Positions 7,845-15,048 of a stretch of 64,000 nucleotides of DNA are shown here, piece by piece. Under the pieces are notes generated by a model, which was not told the DNA's origin, searched no databases, and saw nothing but the letters and a program-made list of their open reading frames with translations. The stretch is taken from contig JAQTOU010000004.1 of assembly GCA_028713125.1 (NCBI GenBank), positions 198,835 to 262,834 on the forward strand. Direction: 5' to 3'. A program made the translations under genes and the position numbers. Numbering within the stretch: the first letter of the stretch is position 1; every line of letters starts with the position of its first letter. Origin of the DNA: Elusimicrobiales bacterium. GTDB lineage: Bacteria > Elusimicrobiota > Elusimicrobia > Elusimicrobiales > UBA9959.

Positions 7845-8740
7845 GCCCTGATAAAATAACAAGCGCGGTCCTCGTGATCATCTCCATGGTAGGCTCCTTC
7901 GCGGCCTTCACGGCGGTGCAGCGCTTTTTCGCGCCGCGCGAAGAGGCGCGCTCCGCGATAGGCGACATCAGCGACATGGAGGGGAAGGAGACCTCCGCCT
8001 TCTCGAAGCTGGAGAACAGCAAGAATTTCTGGGATAAACTGGACCTTTTCTTCGCCCGGCAGCTGGGCATGGAGAAGAAGCTGGACGAGACCTTCATGCT
8101 GCTGGGCAGCCCGGCCACCACCAACCCGCTGAAGATGCTGCATATAAAGCTGATGGCCGGCGCGGCCCTCCCTACCGTATCCTTTGTGCTTACCGGGTCC
8201 CCTTTCTGCGTCATCTTCGCGCCTCTGGGCTTCCTGCTGCCCGACGCGGCCATCTGGGCCGGCCGCATCCGCAACCGCCAGGAAAGCATCATCCGCAACT
8301 TTCCCACCTTCGTCGACCTCGGGGCGCTGATGATCGAGTCCGGCCTGGACTATATGACCGCTTTCGACCGCATCGTGAAGATAGCCCCTGTAAAGACCGG
8401 TCTCGAGCTGGAGATAGAGAAGACCATCAACGAAGTGCAGCTCGGCTACGCCCGCCGCGACGCGCTGCGGCGTCTGTCGCTGCGCACCGGCCTGCAGGAA
8501 GTGCGCTCCTTCGTGGGCCTGATCGTGCAGTCGGACGAGCTGGGGACCAGCCTGGTGGAGCTGATGCGCAACTATTCCGCGGACATGCGTTTCCGCCGCC
8601 TTAACAAGGCCGAGAAGCTGGCCGCCCAGGCTTCCACCAAGATGCTGATCCCGCTGTTCATCTTCATTTTCCCGGTGGTGTTCATACTGATGCTGGCCCC
8701 GATGATAATGGACCTGGTTACCGGCGGCATGCCGTTCTAG
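7841..8740 (+). CDS. tadC: TadC-like inner-membrane platform protein
   Basis: A 299-residue membrane protein starting at the ATG that overlaps the tadB stop, so the two are translationally coupled. It has an N-terminal helix (ITSAVLVIISMVGSFAAF), central helices (LMAGAALPTVSFVL and following), a type II secretion F domain (FPTFVDLGALMIESGLDYM ... LVELMRNYSADMRFRRLNKAEKLA) and a last helix (LFIFIFPVVFILMLAPMI). TadB and TadC form the paired inner-membrane platform of Tad pili. A longer in-frame reading from 7775 lies inside tadB and is rejected. Confidence 0.87.
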   Translation: MSPDKITSAVLVIISMVGSFAAFTAVQRFFAPREEARSAIGDISDMEGKETSAFSKLENSKNFWDKLDLFFARQLGMEKKLDETFMLLGSPATTNPLKMLHIKLMAGAALPTVSFVLTGSPFCVIFAPLGFLLPDAAIWAGRIRNRQESIIRNFPTFVDLGALMIESGLDYMTAFDRIVKIAPVKTGLELEIEKTINEVQLGYARRDALRRLSLRTGLQEVRSFVGLIVQSDELGTSLVELMRNYSADMRFRRLNKAEKLAAQASTKMLIPLFIFIFPVVFILMLAPMIMDLVTGGMPF

Positions 8741-8749
8741 AGGCTTTTT

Positions 8750-10066
8750 ATGACGAACATATTTCTGGCGATACTTTTCTCGGCCGCGCTCTGCGCCCCC
8801 GCTTCCGCGCAGATCAAGCGCGTGAAAAGCGAGGAATCGCTGTTCCTCGATCTCCAGAAAACGGGGCTCGGCGCCCTGAACGAGATGGACGAAAAGCGGA
8901 AGTTCCTGGAGCTGGTGCGCCTTGAGAAGGTCAAGCTGCAGGGGAAGATGCTCGGAGACATCTACGACAACGCCTACGAGTATTACCGCAACGGCAACTA
9001 CGAGGACGCCAAGGACCTGGCCCTGAAGATCATCGCCATCGACCCCAATCACCAGGACGCGCACATGCTGCTGGAGGCCTCCAACCAGCTGCGCGGCAGC
9101 CTGCGCCCGGGCATGAGCGAGAAGCTGATGATCGAGGACCGCTTCAAGACGGCCCTTTCCTATTATACCGAGGGCCGCATCGTGGAGGCCCACACCAAGA
9201 TGACCGAGGTCGTCAAGCTCGCCCCGAACAATATCAAGGCGAAGTACTGGCTTTCCAAGATGAAAGAAGACCTCAAGGAATATTATTTCCAGAAAGGCTC
9301 GTCGGACTACCAGAACCGGGACCTGAAAAGCTCGCTCGATAATTTTTACAGCGCGCTGATGATAAGGCCGAGGGACACCCTGGTCATAACCTGGATCACC
9401 CGGGTGGAAGACGAGCTGCGCCAGCAGAAGGCCAACGATATGCTCAAGGCCGCGCTGGAGTTCTACGCCCAGGGCAAGCTGAAGGACGCCTACGAGGGCC
9501 TCAAGCGCGCCCTGGAGGTGCAGCCGGGTGATTCCAAGGCCAACAAGCTCCTGGCCGAGGTGAAGAGCGAGCTGGAGAACGGCTTCCTGGCCGCCGGCAA
9601 GAAGCTTTACGGGGCGCGCCGGTACCCTGACGCGATAGGCGAATGGGACAAGGCGAAGCCCTATACCGCCAATATGGCCTATATCAACAACCTTATTTCT
9701 CGCGCCCGCCAGCAGATGAAGCTGGAAGGGGACGAGAAGAAGCGCCGCGCCGACGAAGCCGCGCGCCGCGCCAAGGCGGAGGAAGAAGCTGCCGCGAAGG
9801 AAGAGGCTGACCGCAAAAAGGCCGAGGCCGAGGCCAAGCGCAAGGGCGTGGCCATCGAGGAAGTCGGCAAGAAGCCCCAGGGCGTGACCGAGGAGAACCG
9901 CCTGGCCGCGCAGCAGCATTATATGGAGGGCATCAAGTCCTTCCAGAACTCCAATTACGACAAGGCCCGCGACGAATGGACGATCGCCCGGCAGCTCGAC
10001 CCCGGCAACGCCGACGCGGCGGCCGGCCTCAAGCGCATCGAGTCCATCCTCTCCGGCGGGCAATAG
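8750..10066 (+). CDS. Secreted TPR protein at the end of the Tad operon (TadD-like position)
   Basis: A 438-residue exported protein (signal MTNIFLAILFSAALCAPASAQ). At least five tetratricopeptide-like helical pairs are visible: YEYYRNGNYEDAKDLALKII near residue 75, LSYYTEGRIVEAHTKMTEVV, YFQKGSSDYQNRDLKSSLDN, LEFYAQGKLKDAYEGLKRAL, and a last one near 400 (YMEGIKSFQNSNYDKARDEW). Between the fourth and last is a long charged coiled-coil stretch (about 325-375) of Glu, Ala, Lys and Arg. TadD in other Tad loci is a TPR lipoprotein that helps the secretin; this protein has no lipobox, so equivalence is by position and fold only. It starts 9 bases after tadC and ends the operon at a terminator. Confidence 0.78.
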   Translation: MTNIFLAILFSAALCAPASAQIKRVKSEESLFLDLQKTGLGALNEMDEKRKFLELVRLEKVKLQGKMLGDIYDNAYEYYRNGNYEDAKDLALKIIAIDPNHQDAHMLLEASNQLRGSLRPGMSEKLMIEDRFKTALSYYTEGRIVEAHTKMTEVVKLAPNNIKAKYWLSKMKEDLKEYYFQKGSSDYQNRDLKSSLDNFYSALMIRPRDTLVITWITRVEDELRQQKANDMLKAALEFYAQGKLKDAYEGLKRALEVQPGDSKANKLLAEVKSELENGFLAAGKKLYGARRYPDAIGEWDKAKPYTANMAYINNLISRARQQMKLEGDEKKRRADEAARRAKAEEEAAAKEEADRKKAEAEAKRKGVAIEEVGKKPQGVTEENRLAAQQHYMEGIKSFQNSNYDKARDEWTIARQLDPGNADAAAGLKRIESILSGGQ

Positions 10067-10085
10067 GCGCACGGCGCGGGGACGA

Positions 10086-10118
10086 GGGGCCGCCCTGACA
10101 AGGGGCGGCTCCTTTTTT
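10086..10118 (+). terminator. Rho-independent terminator of the Tad operon
   Basis: Stem GGGGCCGCCC (10086-10095) with GGGCGGCTCC (10103-10112), one G-U pair, followed by T6 at 10113-10118. It lies 20 bases after the TPR gene stop and closes the operon that begins upstream of 324. Confidence 0.88.
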
Positions 10119-10220
10119 AGAGGCCGTTTTTTAACCGTTCTGTAACAAGTTTGAAACGCGCTTTATGTAGAATTTATTCAGGTCAACGCTCTCACGGCTT
10201 TTTGCCCAGAGGATAAATTT

Positions 10221-11336
10221 ATGCGGCTTACAGTTAAATGGCTGATGTGGTTCATCGGGATAGGCATCTACGTGATGTTCCTGGGCGGCATTTTCTATTA
10301 CAACCTTTTCAAGTGGACCTTCGACGAGAAGCTCAAGCAGGACGTCATCGAGACCGTCAAGGTCTACGCGCCCACCATGCGCAACGGCCTGCTCAATAAC
10401 GCCAACGCGATCTCTTTCGAAGAGTACGACATCATGATCTCGCTGAACAAGGACGAGCGCATCACTTCGCTGCTCTACCTCAGCCGCTCCGGCCGCGTGC
10501 GCTGGCACAAGGAATCCCGCTTTATCGGCATGGGCTGGGACGAGCTGCAGAAGCAGGTCCCGCCGCCTACCGACGCCATCGCGCAGGCGCATATCTCCAA
10601 GATGCCGAAGGTGCGCCAGGTGAAGGGCGAGCCTTTGTACGAGATAGCCATCCCTTTCTCCGTGCGCGGCGAGATCATCGGAATAGTGGACCTGATGGTG
10701 TCCAGGGCCGGCGCGGAGCTTCTCATAGGCTCGGCGATGCGCAAGTACGTGTTCGGCGCCATCGGCGTGCTTTTCCTGCTGGGCCTGCCGCTCTATTTCT
10801 TCTTCCACCACTACGTGATCTCCCCGATGGACGCGCTGCGCGACAGTGTGGAAAGCGTTTCCCTGAAGAATTTCGACCTGCGCTTCCCGGCGCGCACCGA
10901 CGAGTTCGGAGACCTTTCGGGAGCCATTACGCGGCTGATGGGGAAAATGAAGGTGGAGATAGAAGGGATCTCCAACCGCGACCGCACCTACAAGGAGGCG
11001 GAACAGCGCTGGTGGCGCTCGCTCCTCAACATCATCGTCCCGTCCACGAACTACGTGATAGTGGTGGACGAGAACAACAGCATCCTTTACGCCAATTTCG
11101 AGCTTAACTCCGGGATGGATTCCAAGACCATCCACCTCCTGGACGTGGTGGACAGCCAGCAGCAGACCCTGCTGCGCCTCGTCGGCCAGGCCTTCGAGCA
11201 GCCCGACCAGATGGTCGAGGGCGAGAGCGTCTTCAAGGGCCAGAACTTCAACGTAAAGGTCCTCCACGTCGGCCAGACCGCCGAAACCAACCGCACCCTG
11301 ATCCTCTTCTACCCCAAAGCCGAAATATCCATGTAA
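10221..11336 (+). CDS. Membrane sensor with periplasmic domain and HAMP, no kinase
   Basis: A 371-residue inner-membrane signalling protein. Helix 1 (WFIGIGIYVMFLGGIFYY, about 10-28), a ~145-residue periplasmic sensing domain, helix 2 (about 176-196, FGAIGVLFLLGLPLYFFF), a HAMP linker (VISPMDALRDSVESV ... DEFGDLSGAITRLMGKM), and a cytoplasmic region that reads like a PAS fold (NYVIVVDENNSILYANFEL near residue 275). The chain ends there: there is no histidine-kinase, GGDEF or chemoreceptor output domain. It probably passes its signal to a partner such as the regulators downstream, which is inference. An AT-richer leader (10135-10185) after the preceding terminator probably holds its promoter. 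Confidence 0.75.
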   Translation: MRLTVKWLMWFIGIGIYVMFLGGIFYYNLFKWTFDEKLKQDVIETVKVYAPTMRNGLLNNANAISFEEYDIMISLNKDERITSLLYLSRSGRVRWHKESRFIGMGWDELQKQVPPPTDAIAQAHISKMPKVRQVKGEPLYEIAIPFSVRGEIIGIVDLMVSRAGAELLIGSAMRKYVFGAIGVLFLLGLPLYFFFHHYVISPMDALRDSVESVSLKNFDLRFPARTDEFGDLSGAITRLMGKMKVEIEGISNRDRTYKEAEQRWWRSLLNIIVPSTNYVIVVDENNSILYANFELNSGMDSKTIHLLDVVDSQQQTLLRLVGQAFEQPDQMVEGESVFKGQNFNVKVLHVGQTAETNRTLILFYPKAEISM

Positions 11337-11347
11337 GACAGCGAGAA

Positions 11348-11793
11348 GACCGCGGGATGCGAAGTCGGGGCCTGGCAAGGGTATGGGCCCTTCGCTCACG
11401 GGCTCTCGCACACCGTGCTCGGCCCTCCTCTCACTGCAGTGGCCTGCTGGCCACCCGGCCATTCCCGCGCTTACGCAAGCGTCGGCCTCCGAGAGGTCGC
11501 TCAGAACCCATACCCTTGCCACCCCTCCGCTCGGTTTTGTCGGCCAGCGAGTTTTCCGTTAAGGTGATGATCTGGGCGGAGACCGTGCGGGCCGGGTTAG
11601 CAAAACCCTCGGAGAGCCCGCCGGTTGCATAGCCCGGCGGGCGAACACGGAGCGAGGCCACGGTGTGGCCGAGCGCGTTTTGCGTTCCGGCCCGCACGGT
11701 AGGCCGCCCAGCCGTCCGCCGCTTATGCGGTGTAGGCGAGGGTGTTTTGCGTTCTGGCCCCTGTGGTAGGCCCCGACTTTGCATCTCGCGGTC
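11348..11793. repeat. 446-bp element bounded by 26-bp imperfect inverted repeats
   Basis: The ends 11348-11373 and 11768-11793 are reverse complements with two mismatches. Nested inside are a 15-bp perfect inverted pair (11373-11387 with 11507-11521), a 14-bp perfect pair (11582-11595 with 11687-11700), a 9-bp hairpin (11616-11624 with 11634-11642) and a ~29-bp imperfect direct repeat beginning GTTTTGCGTTC (near 11677 and 11744). This fills the 547-bp gap between two genes. It has no convincing gene, and I see no target-site duplication. It resembles a non-autonomous (MITE-like) element or a large structured RNA. Confidence 0.65.
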
Positions 11794-11807
11794 CCCGACT
11801 TTTACTA

Positions 11808-11838
11808 TTGTTAATTTTCCTGAATAATTATGTATTAT
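11808..11838 (+). promoter_or_regulatory. Candidate promoter of the small membrane protein
   Basis: TTGTTA at 11808-11813 and TATTAT at 11833-11838, spacing 19, inside a sharply AT-rich stretch immediately after the inverted-repeat element. The spacing is long, so the match is only fair. A CGGGC-TCT-GCCCG hairpin follows in the leader (near 11850-11862). Confidence 0.4.
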
Positions 11839-11883
11839 ATTAGCAACACGGGCTCTGCCCGGGGTTATTTATTTGGAGGAAAC

Positions 11884-12180
11884 ATGAAACTTGAAGTACG
11901 CAATATCAGCGTCGGTTCCTTGGTGACCTCTTCGGTGCCGCTGGTGATTTTCAGCCTGGCGCTGCTCGGCGGGATCGTGACCTTCATGGTGGTCCCCAAC
12001 GTGCAGCTGGCTTCCATGACCGCCGCCCAGAAACTGATGAGCGTGGGCCTTTACGCCCTGCTTTACGTGGTCATAAGCACGGCGGTACTGGTGTTCGCCT
12101 CCTTCGTGTACAACGTGCTTACCGGGGTGCTCGGCCTGCGCGGCATCACTTTCGACATAGAAGAAATACATCACGATTAA
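11884..12180 (+). CDS. Small two-helix membrane protein (DUF3566-like)
   Basis: A 98-residue protein with N-terminal KLEVRNISVGSLV, two membrane helices (VPLVIFSLALLGGIVTFMVV and LYALLYVVISTAVLVFASFVY), then a conserved-looking end NVLTGVLGLRGITFDIEEI. The helix-loop-helix shape with the tyrosine/asparagine and Gly-rich turn before a beta-like end resembles the DUF3566 family, whose function is unknown. GGAGGA at 11875-11880 supports ATG 11884; an upstream ATG at 11830 lies in the promoter region. It stands alone between the repeat element and the regulator genes. Confidence 0.65.
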   Translation: MKLEVRNISVGSLVTSSVPLVIFSLALLGGIVTFMVVPNVQLASMTAAQKLMSVGLYALLYVVISTAVLVFASFVYNVLTGVLGLRGITFDIEEIHHD

Positions 12181-12270
12181 CGAGTTCTGTTGACGACCCC
12201 GGTTAGAGCCGGCGGCGGCTTGCCCGTGTGATCGGTCGTCGGCGGTTCCGTTCGCAATTTAGGAGAACCT

Positions 12271-13029
12271 GTGAAAATAAACATCATTTTTGCCTCGAAG
12301 GACCTGTCCCGGGCTTCGCTGATACTGGAGATGCTCGCGCGCCAGGGCTACGCCGTCGCCACCGCGCACCGCGCGCGCGAGGTGATGGGGATGCTGGCCG
12401 AGAAATCCTTCGACATGGTAATGATCGGCCAGAACCTGGCCGACGAAGAAGGGCTGACCTTCCTGCGCAACCTCAGGGCCAAGAACAAGAATATCCCGGT
12501 CATAGCCATGCTGGAATCGCCTGACACCTTCCTGGACCATATGCCGTCCGGCCTCAGCATGGAGACCCTGCTGCCGCACGGGCACACCGGGCGGGAGACG
12601 CCCAAGATCTCCTACAAACTGGCCTTCTTCCAGCTCGGCGCCGACGAGTGCCTGGCCTACAGCCAGGACCTCCACGAGAGCGTGGCCCGCGTGCGGGCCG
12701 TCGTGCGCCGCACCGTGAGCGTGCAGGCGGACGAAGTGCTCAAGATGAACGAGATAGAGCTGAACATGTCCAGCTACACCGTCAAGATCAACAACAAGGA
12801 AATAAAGGTGACGGCCAAGGAATTCGACCTGCTGTACGTGTTCCTTAGCTCCCCCAACCGCGTCCTGTCCAGGCCCTACCTGATAGAGCGCGTCTGGGGC
12901 TACAATTATTTCGGTTCCCCGCGCACGGTCGACGTGCACGTCCGCCGGCTGCGCTCCAAGATGGGCAAGGCCTCGCGCTACGTGCACACGGTGCCCTGCG
13001 TGGGCTACAAGCTGGTTCCCGCAAAATAG
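12271..13029 (+). CDS. OmpR-type regulator with a degenerate receiver
   Basis: A 252-residue regulator starting at GTG 12271 after AGGAG (12261-12265). The N-terminal ~145 residues fold like a receiver but lack its chemistry. The acidic pair is replaced (IIFASKD), the phospho-acceptor Asp is Gly (FDMVMIGQNLADEEG), and the conserved Lys after GADE is missing (ECLAYSQD). An insertion of about 25 residues (around PSGLSMETLLPHG) enlarges the domain. The C-terminal winged helix is intact: TAKEFDLLYVFLSSPNRVLS, then RTVDVHVRRLRSKMG and a VGYKLVP hairpin. It should bind DNA but not be switched by phosphorylation; it may respond to a ligand or partner. Confidence 0.85.
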   Translation: MKINIIFASKDLSRASLILEMLARQGYAVATAHRAREVMGMLAEKSFDMVMIGQNLADEEGLTFLRNLRAKNKNIPVIAMLESPDTFLDHMPSGLSMETLLPHGHTGRETPKISYKLAFFQLGADECLAYSQDLHESVARVRAVVRRTVSVQADEVLKMNEIELNMSSYTVKINNKEIKVTAKEFDLLYVFLSSPNRVLSRPYLIERVWGYNYFGSPRTVDVHVRRLRSKMGKASRYVHTVPCVGYKLVPAK

Positions 13030-13084
13030 GGCGGGGGGACAAGGTCGGGGAGCGGGTAAATTTTAAGAAAACTGGAGAAAAACT

Positions 13085-13462
13085 ATGGCTGCACAAAAGA
13101 TCCTGATAATAGACGACGACGCGCACCTGCGCGAGAGCCTGGCCGAGGTCCTGGACATGGAGGGCTTCACCTGCTTCCAGGCGGGCAACGCGAAGACCGG
13201 CATAGACTCCGCCAAGAAGCACAAGCCCGAAGTGGTAATAATGGACATCCAGCTGCCCGACTCCTCCGGCTTCCAGATCTGCCAGGAGCTGCGCCGGTTC
13301 TCCAAGGACTTCATCCTGATCATGATGACCGGCCGCTTCCTCTCCGCCGAGGAGAAGACGCAGGGCTTCTCCCTGGGCGCCGACGAATACATGACCAAGC
13401 CTTTCGATATCCCGGAACTGTGCATCCGCATCCGCCAGCTGCTTACCAGGAAGGGGAAATAA
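13085..13462 (+). CDS. Single-domain response regulator
   Basis: A 125-residue CheY-like receiver with all catalytic residues: acidic cluster IIDDD (10-12), phospho-acceptor Asp54 (VIMDIQLPD), Thr in MMTG, and Lys in YMTKPF. There is no output domain. GGAGA at 13073-13077 precedes the ATG. It shares its stop with the start of the next gene (TAATG), so the two are co-translated. It may shuttle phosphate from one of the kinases downstream to an effector. Confidence 0.88.
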   Translation: MAAQKILIIDDDAHLRESLAEVLDMEGFTCFQAGNAKTGIDSAKKHKPEVVIMDIQLPDSSGFQICQELRRFSKDFILIMMTGRFLSAEEKTQGFSLGADEYMTKPFDIPELCIRIRQLLTRKGK

Positions 13463-14937
13463 TGAAAAGGGCCGCCCTGCTCCTTCTCGCGGTCCTTCTT
13501 GCCAGCCCGGCTTTCGCCCAGCAGCCCCCCGCGGCCGCGAAGCCCGCTGCCGCCAAAGCCGCCGTCTCCGCCGCGAATCCCGCGGCCGGCCAGCTGGAGC
13601 TCTACCTCGAGGCCATGGACGGCCAGGGGTGGCAGTGGTTCTTCCTCGCCGATACCGTGAGGCGCCGCCTGGACGGGGCCGGGCTTAAGGTATACCCGCT
13701 GGTGGCCAAAAGCGCCGACGGAACTTTCGCCGCCCGCCGCGGGGAGACGGAACTGGCCGAATCCGTGCGGCTCGCCGTGCTCGCCAAGGCCTATCCCGGC
13801 AAGCTGCTCAACTATCTTAACGCGCGCTCCCTAAGCCCCGCGGCCGACGGCTGGCGCGACGCCGCCGTCTTCGCCGGCGTCAACCCGGACGAGCTTGAAA
13901 AGCTCGCCGCCTCCGAGGGGACTGCCGACCTCGCGGACGCGTATAAAAGGTCGTCCGCCGCCGGCGTGACGGAGACCGCGCTGTTCCTGGGGGGGAAGCC
14001 CTACGAAGGTTCCCAGCGCCTGATGCCGCTTTACGCGGCGGTCAATAGCTCCCTGCCCGCGGCGAAGCGCGTCCCGCCCCCGCCCGGCTATACCCCCAAG
14101 CCCAAGGCGCCCCCGCCCGGCTTCTGGGTGGTACTCAGCTCCGGCATTTCCGCCAACGACGCGCTGGTCGGCGTGTTCGACAGGTATTTCGAAGGCATAA
14201 AGCCGCTTATCCTTGATTACGGCTCGGCGGACCGCGCCGCCCGCTTCCCTTCCCTGGAGTTCGTCCCCGCTTATATCCTGGCCGCCACGCCGGAGGCCAG
14301 GGCCCGCCTTGACGCCGAGATAAAGGCCGGCCTTTTCAAGGAGAACGCCGGCTACCTGGTTTACGAGGACAGGCAGCGCGCCGGGCTTTACGCCGGGCGC
14401 CCGGAGAAGAAAAATACGCTGGAGATCTTCGTGATGAGCCAGTGCCCCTTCGGCGTGCTCGCGGAGAACGCCGTGCTGGAGGCCGAGAAGAACAAGCTGC
14501 TGCCGGAAGGCCTGAAAATAGAGATACACTTTATCGGCGAAGCCAGGAAGGACGAGAAAGGCGCGTGGGTCTTCTCGAGCCTGCACGGGAAGGCGGAGTG
14601 GGAGGAAGACGCCAGGCAGATCTTCATAGCCGGGAAATTCCCGGACAAGTTCAACGCTTACCTGCTGGAGCGCAACAAGGCCATAACCTCCCCGGACTGG
14701 CAGAGCGCCGCTAAAGCCGTCGGCATCGACGCCGCGGCCGTGACCGCCGGGGCCGAGGAAGCCAATAACCTGCTGGCCGCCGATTTCGCGGCCACGGGAG
14801 CTCTCGGGATAGGCACTTCCCCGTCGTTCATGGTGAACGGCCAAAGCTTCATGGTGGGGCTCGGGGAGCTGACGAAGGTCGCCGGCTTCGGCAAGATCCC
14901 GCCGCCGGGCCAGCCCGCCGCCGGCTGCGCGAAGTAG
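13462..14937 (+). CDS. Exported DsbA/thioredoxin-like protein with one active-site Cys
   Basis: A 491-residue exported protein (signal MKRAALLLLAVLLASPAFAQ, then an Ala/Pro-rich linker). A middle region of ~270 residues is unrecognised and has a proline-rich hinge (PPPPGYTPKPKAPPPG). From about residue 313 there is a thioredoxin-like fold: LEIFVMSQCPFGVLAENAV and a cis-proline loop GTSPSFMVNG. The expected second cysteine of the CxxC pair is Gly, so this is a monothiol site; the only other Cys I see in this domain is four residues from the end (GCAK). It overlaps the preceding receiver gene by one base, an odd pairing of a cytoplasmic receiver with a periplasmic protein. Confidence 0.75.
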   Translation: MKRAALLLLAVLLASPAFAQQPPAAAKPAAAKAAVSAANPAAGQLELYLEAMDGQGWQWFFLADTVRRRLDGAGLKVYPLVAKSADGTFAARRGETELAESVRLAVLAKAYPGKLLNYLNARSLSPAADGWRDAAVFAGVNPDELEKLAASEGTADLADAYKRSSAAGVTETALFLGGKPYEGSQRLMPLYAAVNSSLPAAKRVPPPPGYTPKPKAPPPGFWVVLSSGISANDALVGVFDRYFEGIKPLILDYGSADRAARFPSLEFVPAYILAATPEARARLDAEIKAGLFKENAGYLVYEDRQRAGLYAGRPEKKNTLEIFVMSQCPFGVLAENAVLEAEKNKLLPEGLKIEIHFIGEARKDEKGAWVFSSLHGKAEWEEDARQIFIAGKFPDKFNAYLLERNKAITSPDWQSAAKAVGIDAAAVTAGAEEANNLLAADFAATGALGIGTSPSFMVNGQSFMVGLGELTKVAGFGKIPPPGQPAAGCAK

Positions 14938-14943
14938 GCGTTA

Positions 14944-14974
14944 ACGGCCGGCCTCCAGGCCGGCCGTTTTCTTT
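14944..14974 (+). terminator. Rho-independent terminator
   Basis: A near-perfect stem, ACGGCCGGCC with GGCCGGCCGT around a short TCCA loop (14944-14967), followed by a T-rich run to 14974. It ends the regulator/receiver/DsbA-like transcript. Confidence 0.9.
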
Positions 14975-15048
14975 GGGGGCGAAACAATTTCGTAACAGCC
15001 TTTTAGGATAATATACTTGTCCTGAAGTTTTAAGGCCTGGTTTATTAT

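Noticed and set aside
7745-10072. Minus-strand frame of 775 codons opposite tadC and the TPR gene
   Set aside because: The sense strand has clear TadC and TPR motifs; the antisense product is His/Leu/Gly/Arg-rich without recognisable structure.
11431-11784. Minus-strand frame of 117 codons inside the inverted-repeat element
   Set aside because: It is confined to repeat and hairpin sequence, is Arg/Pro/Gly-rich, and has no ribosome site; the repeats explain it better.
11340-11800. Target-site duplication flanking the inverted-repeat element
   Set aside because: The bases outside the two 26-bp ends do not match each other, so active transposition is not demonstrated.
14989-15017. Promoter for the membrane kinase (TTTCGT and TATACT)
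   Set aside because: The -10 is fair but the -35 is poor; a similar weak case exists before 10221. Not strong enough to list.
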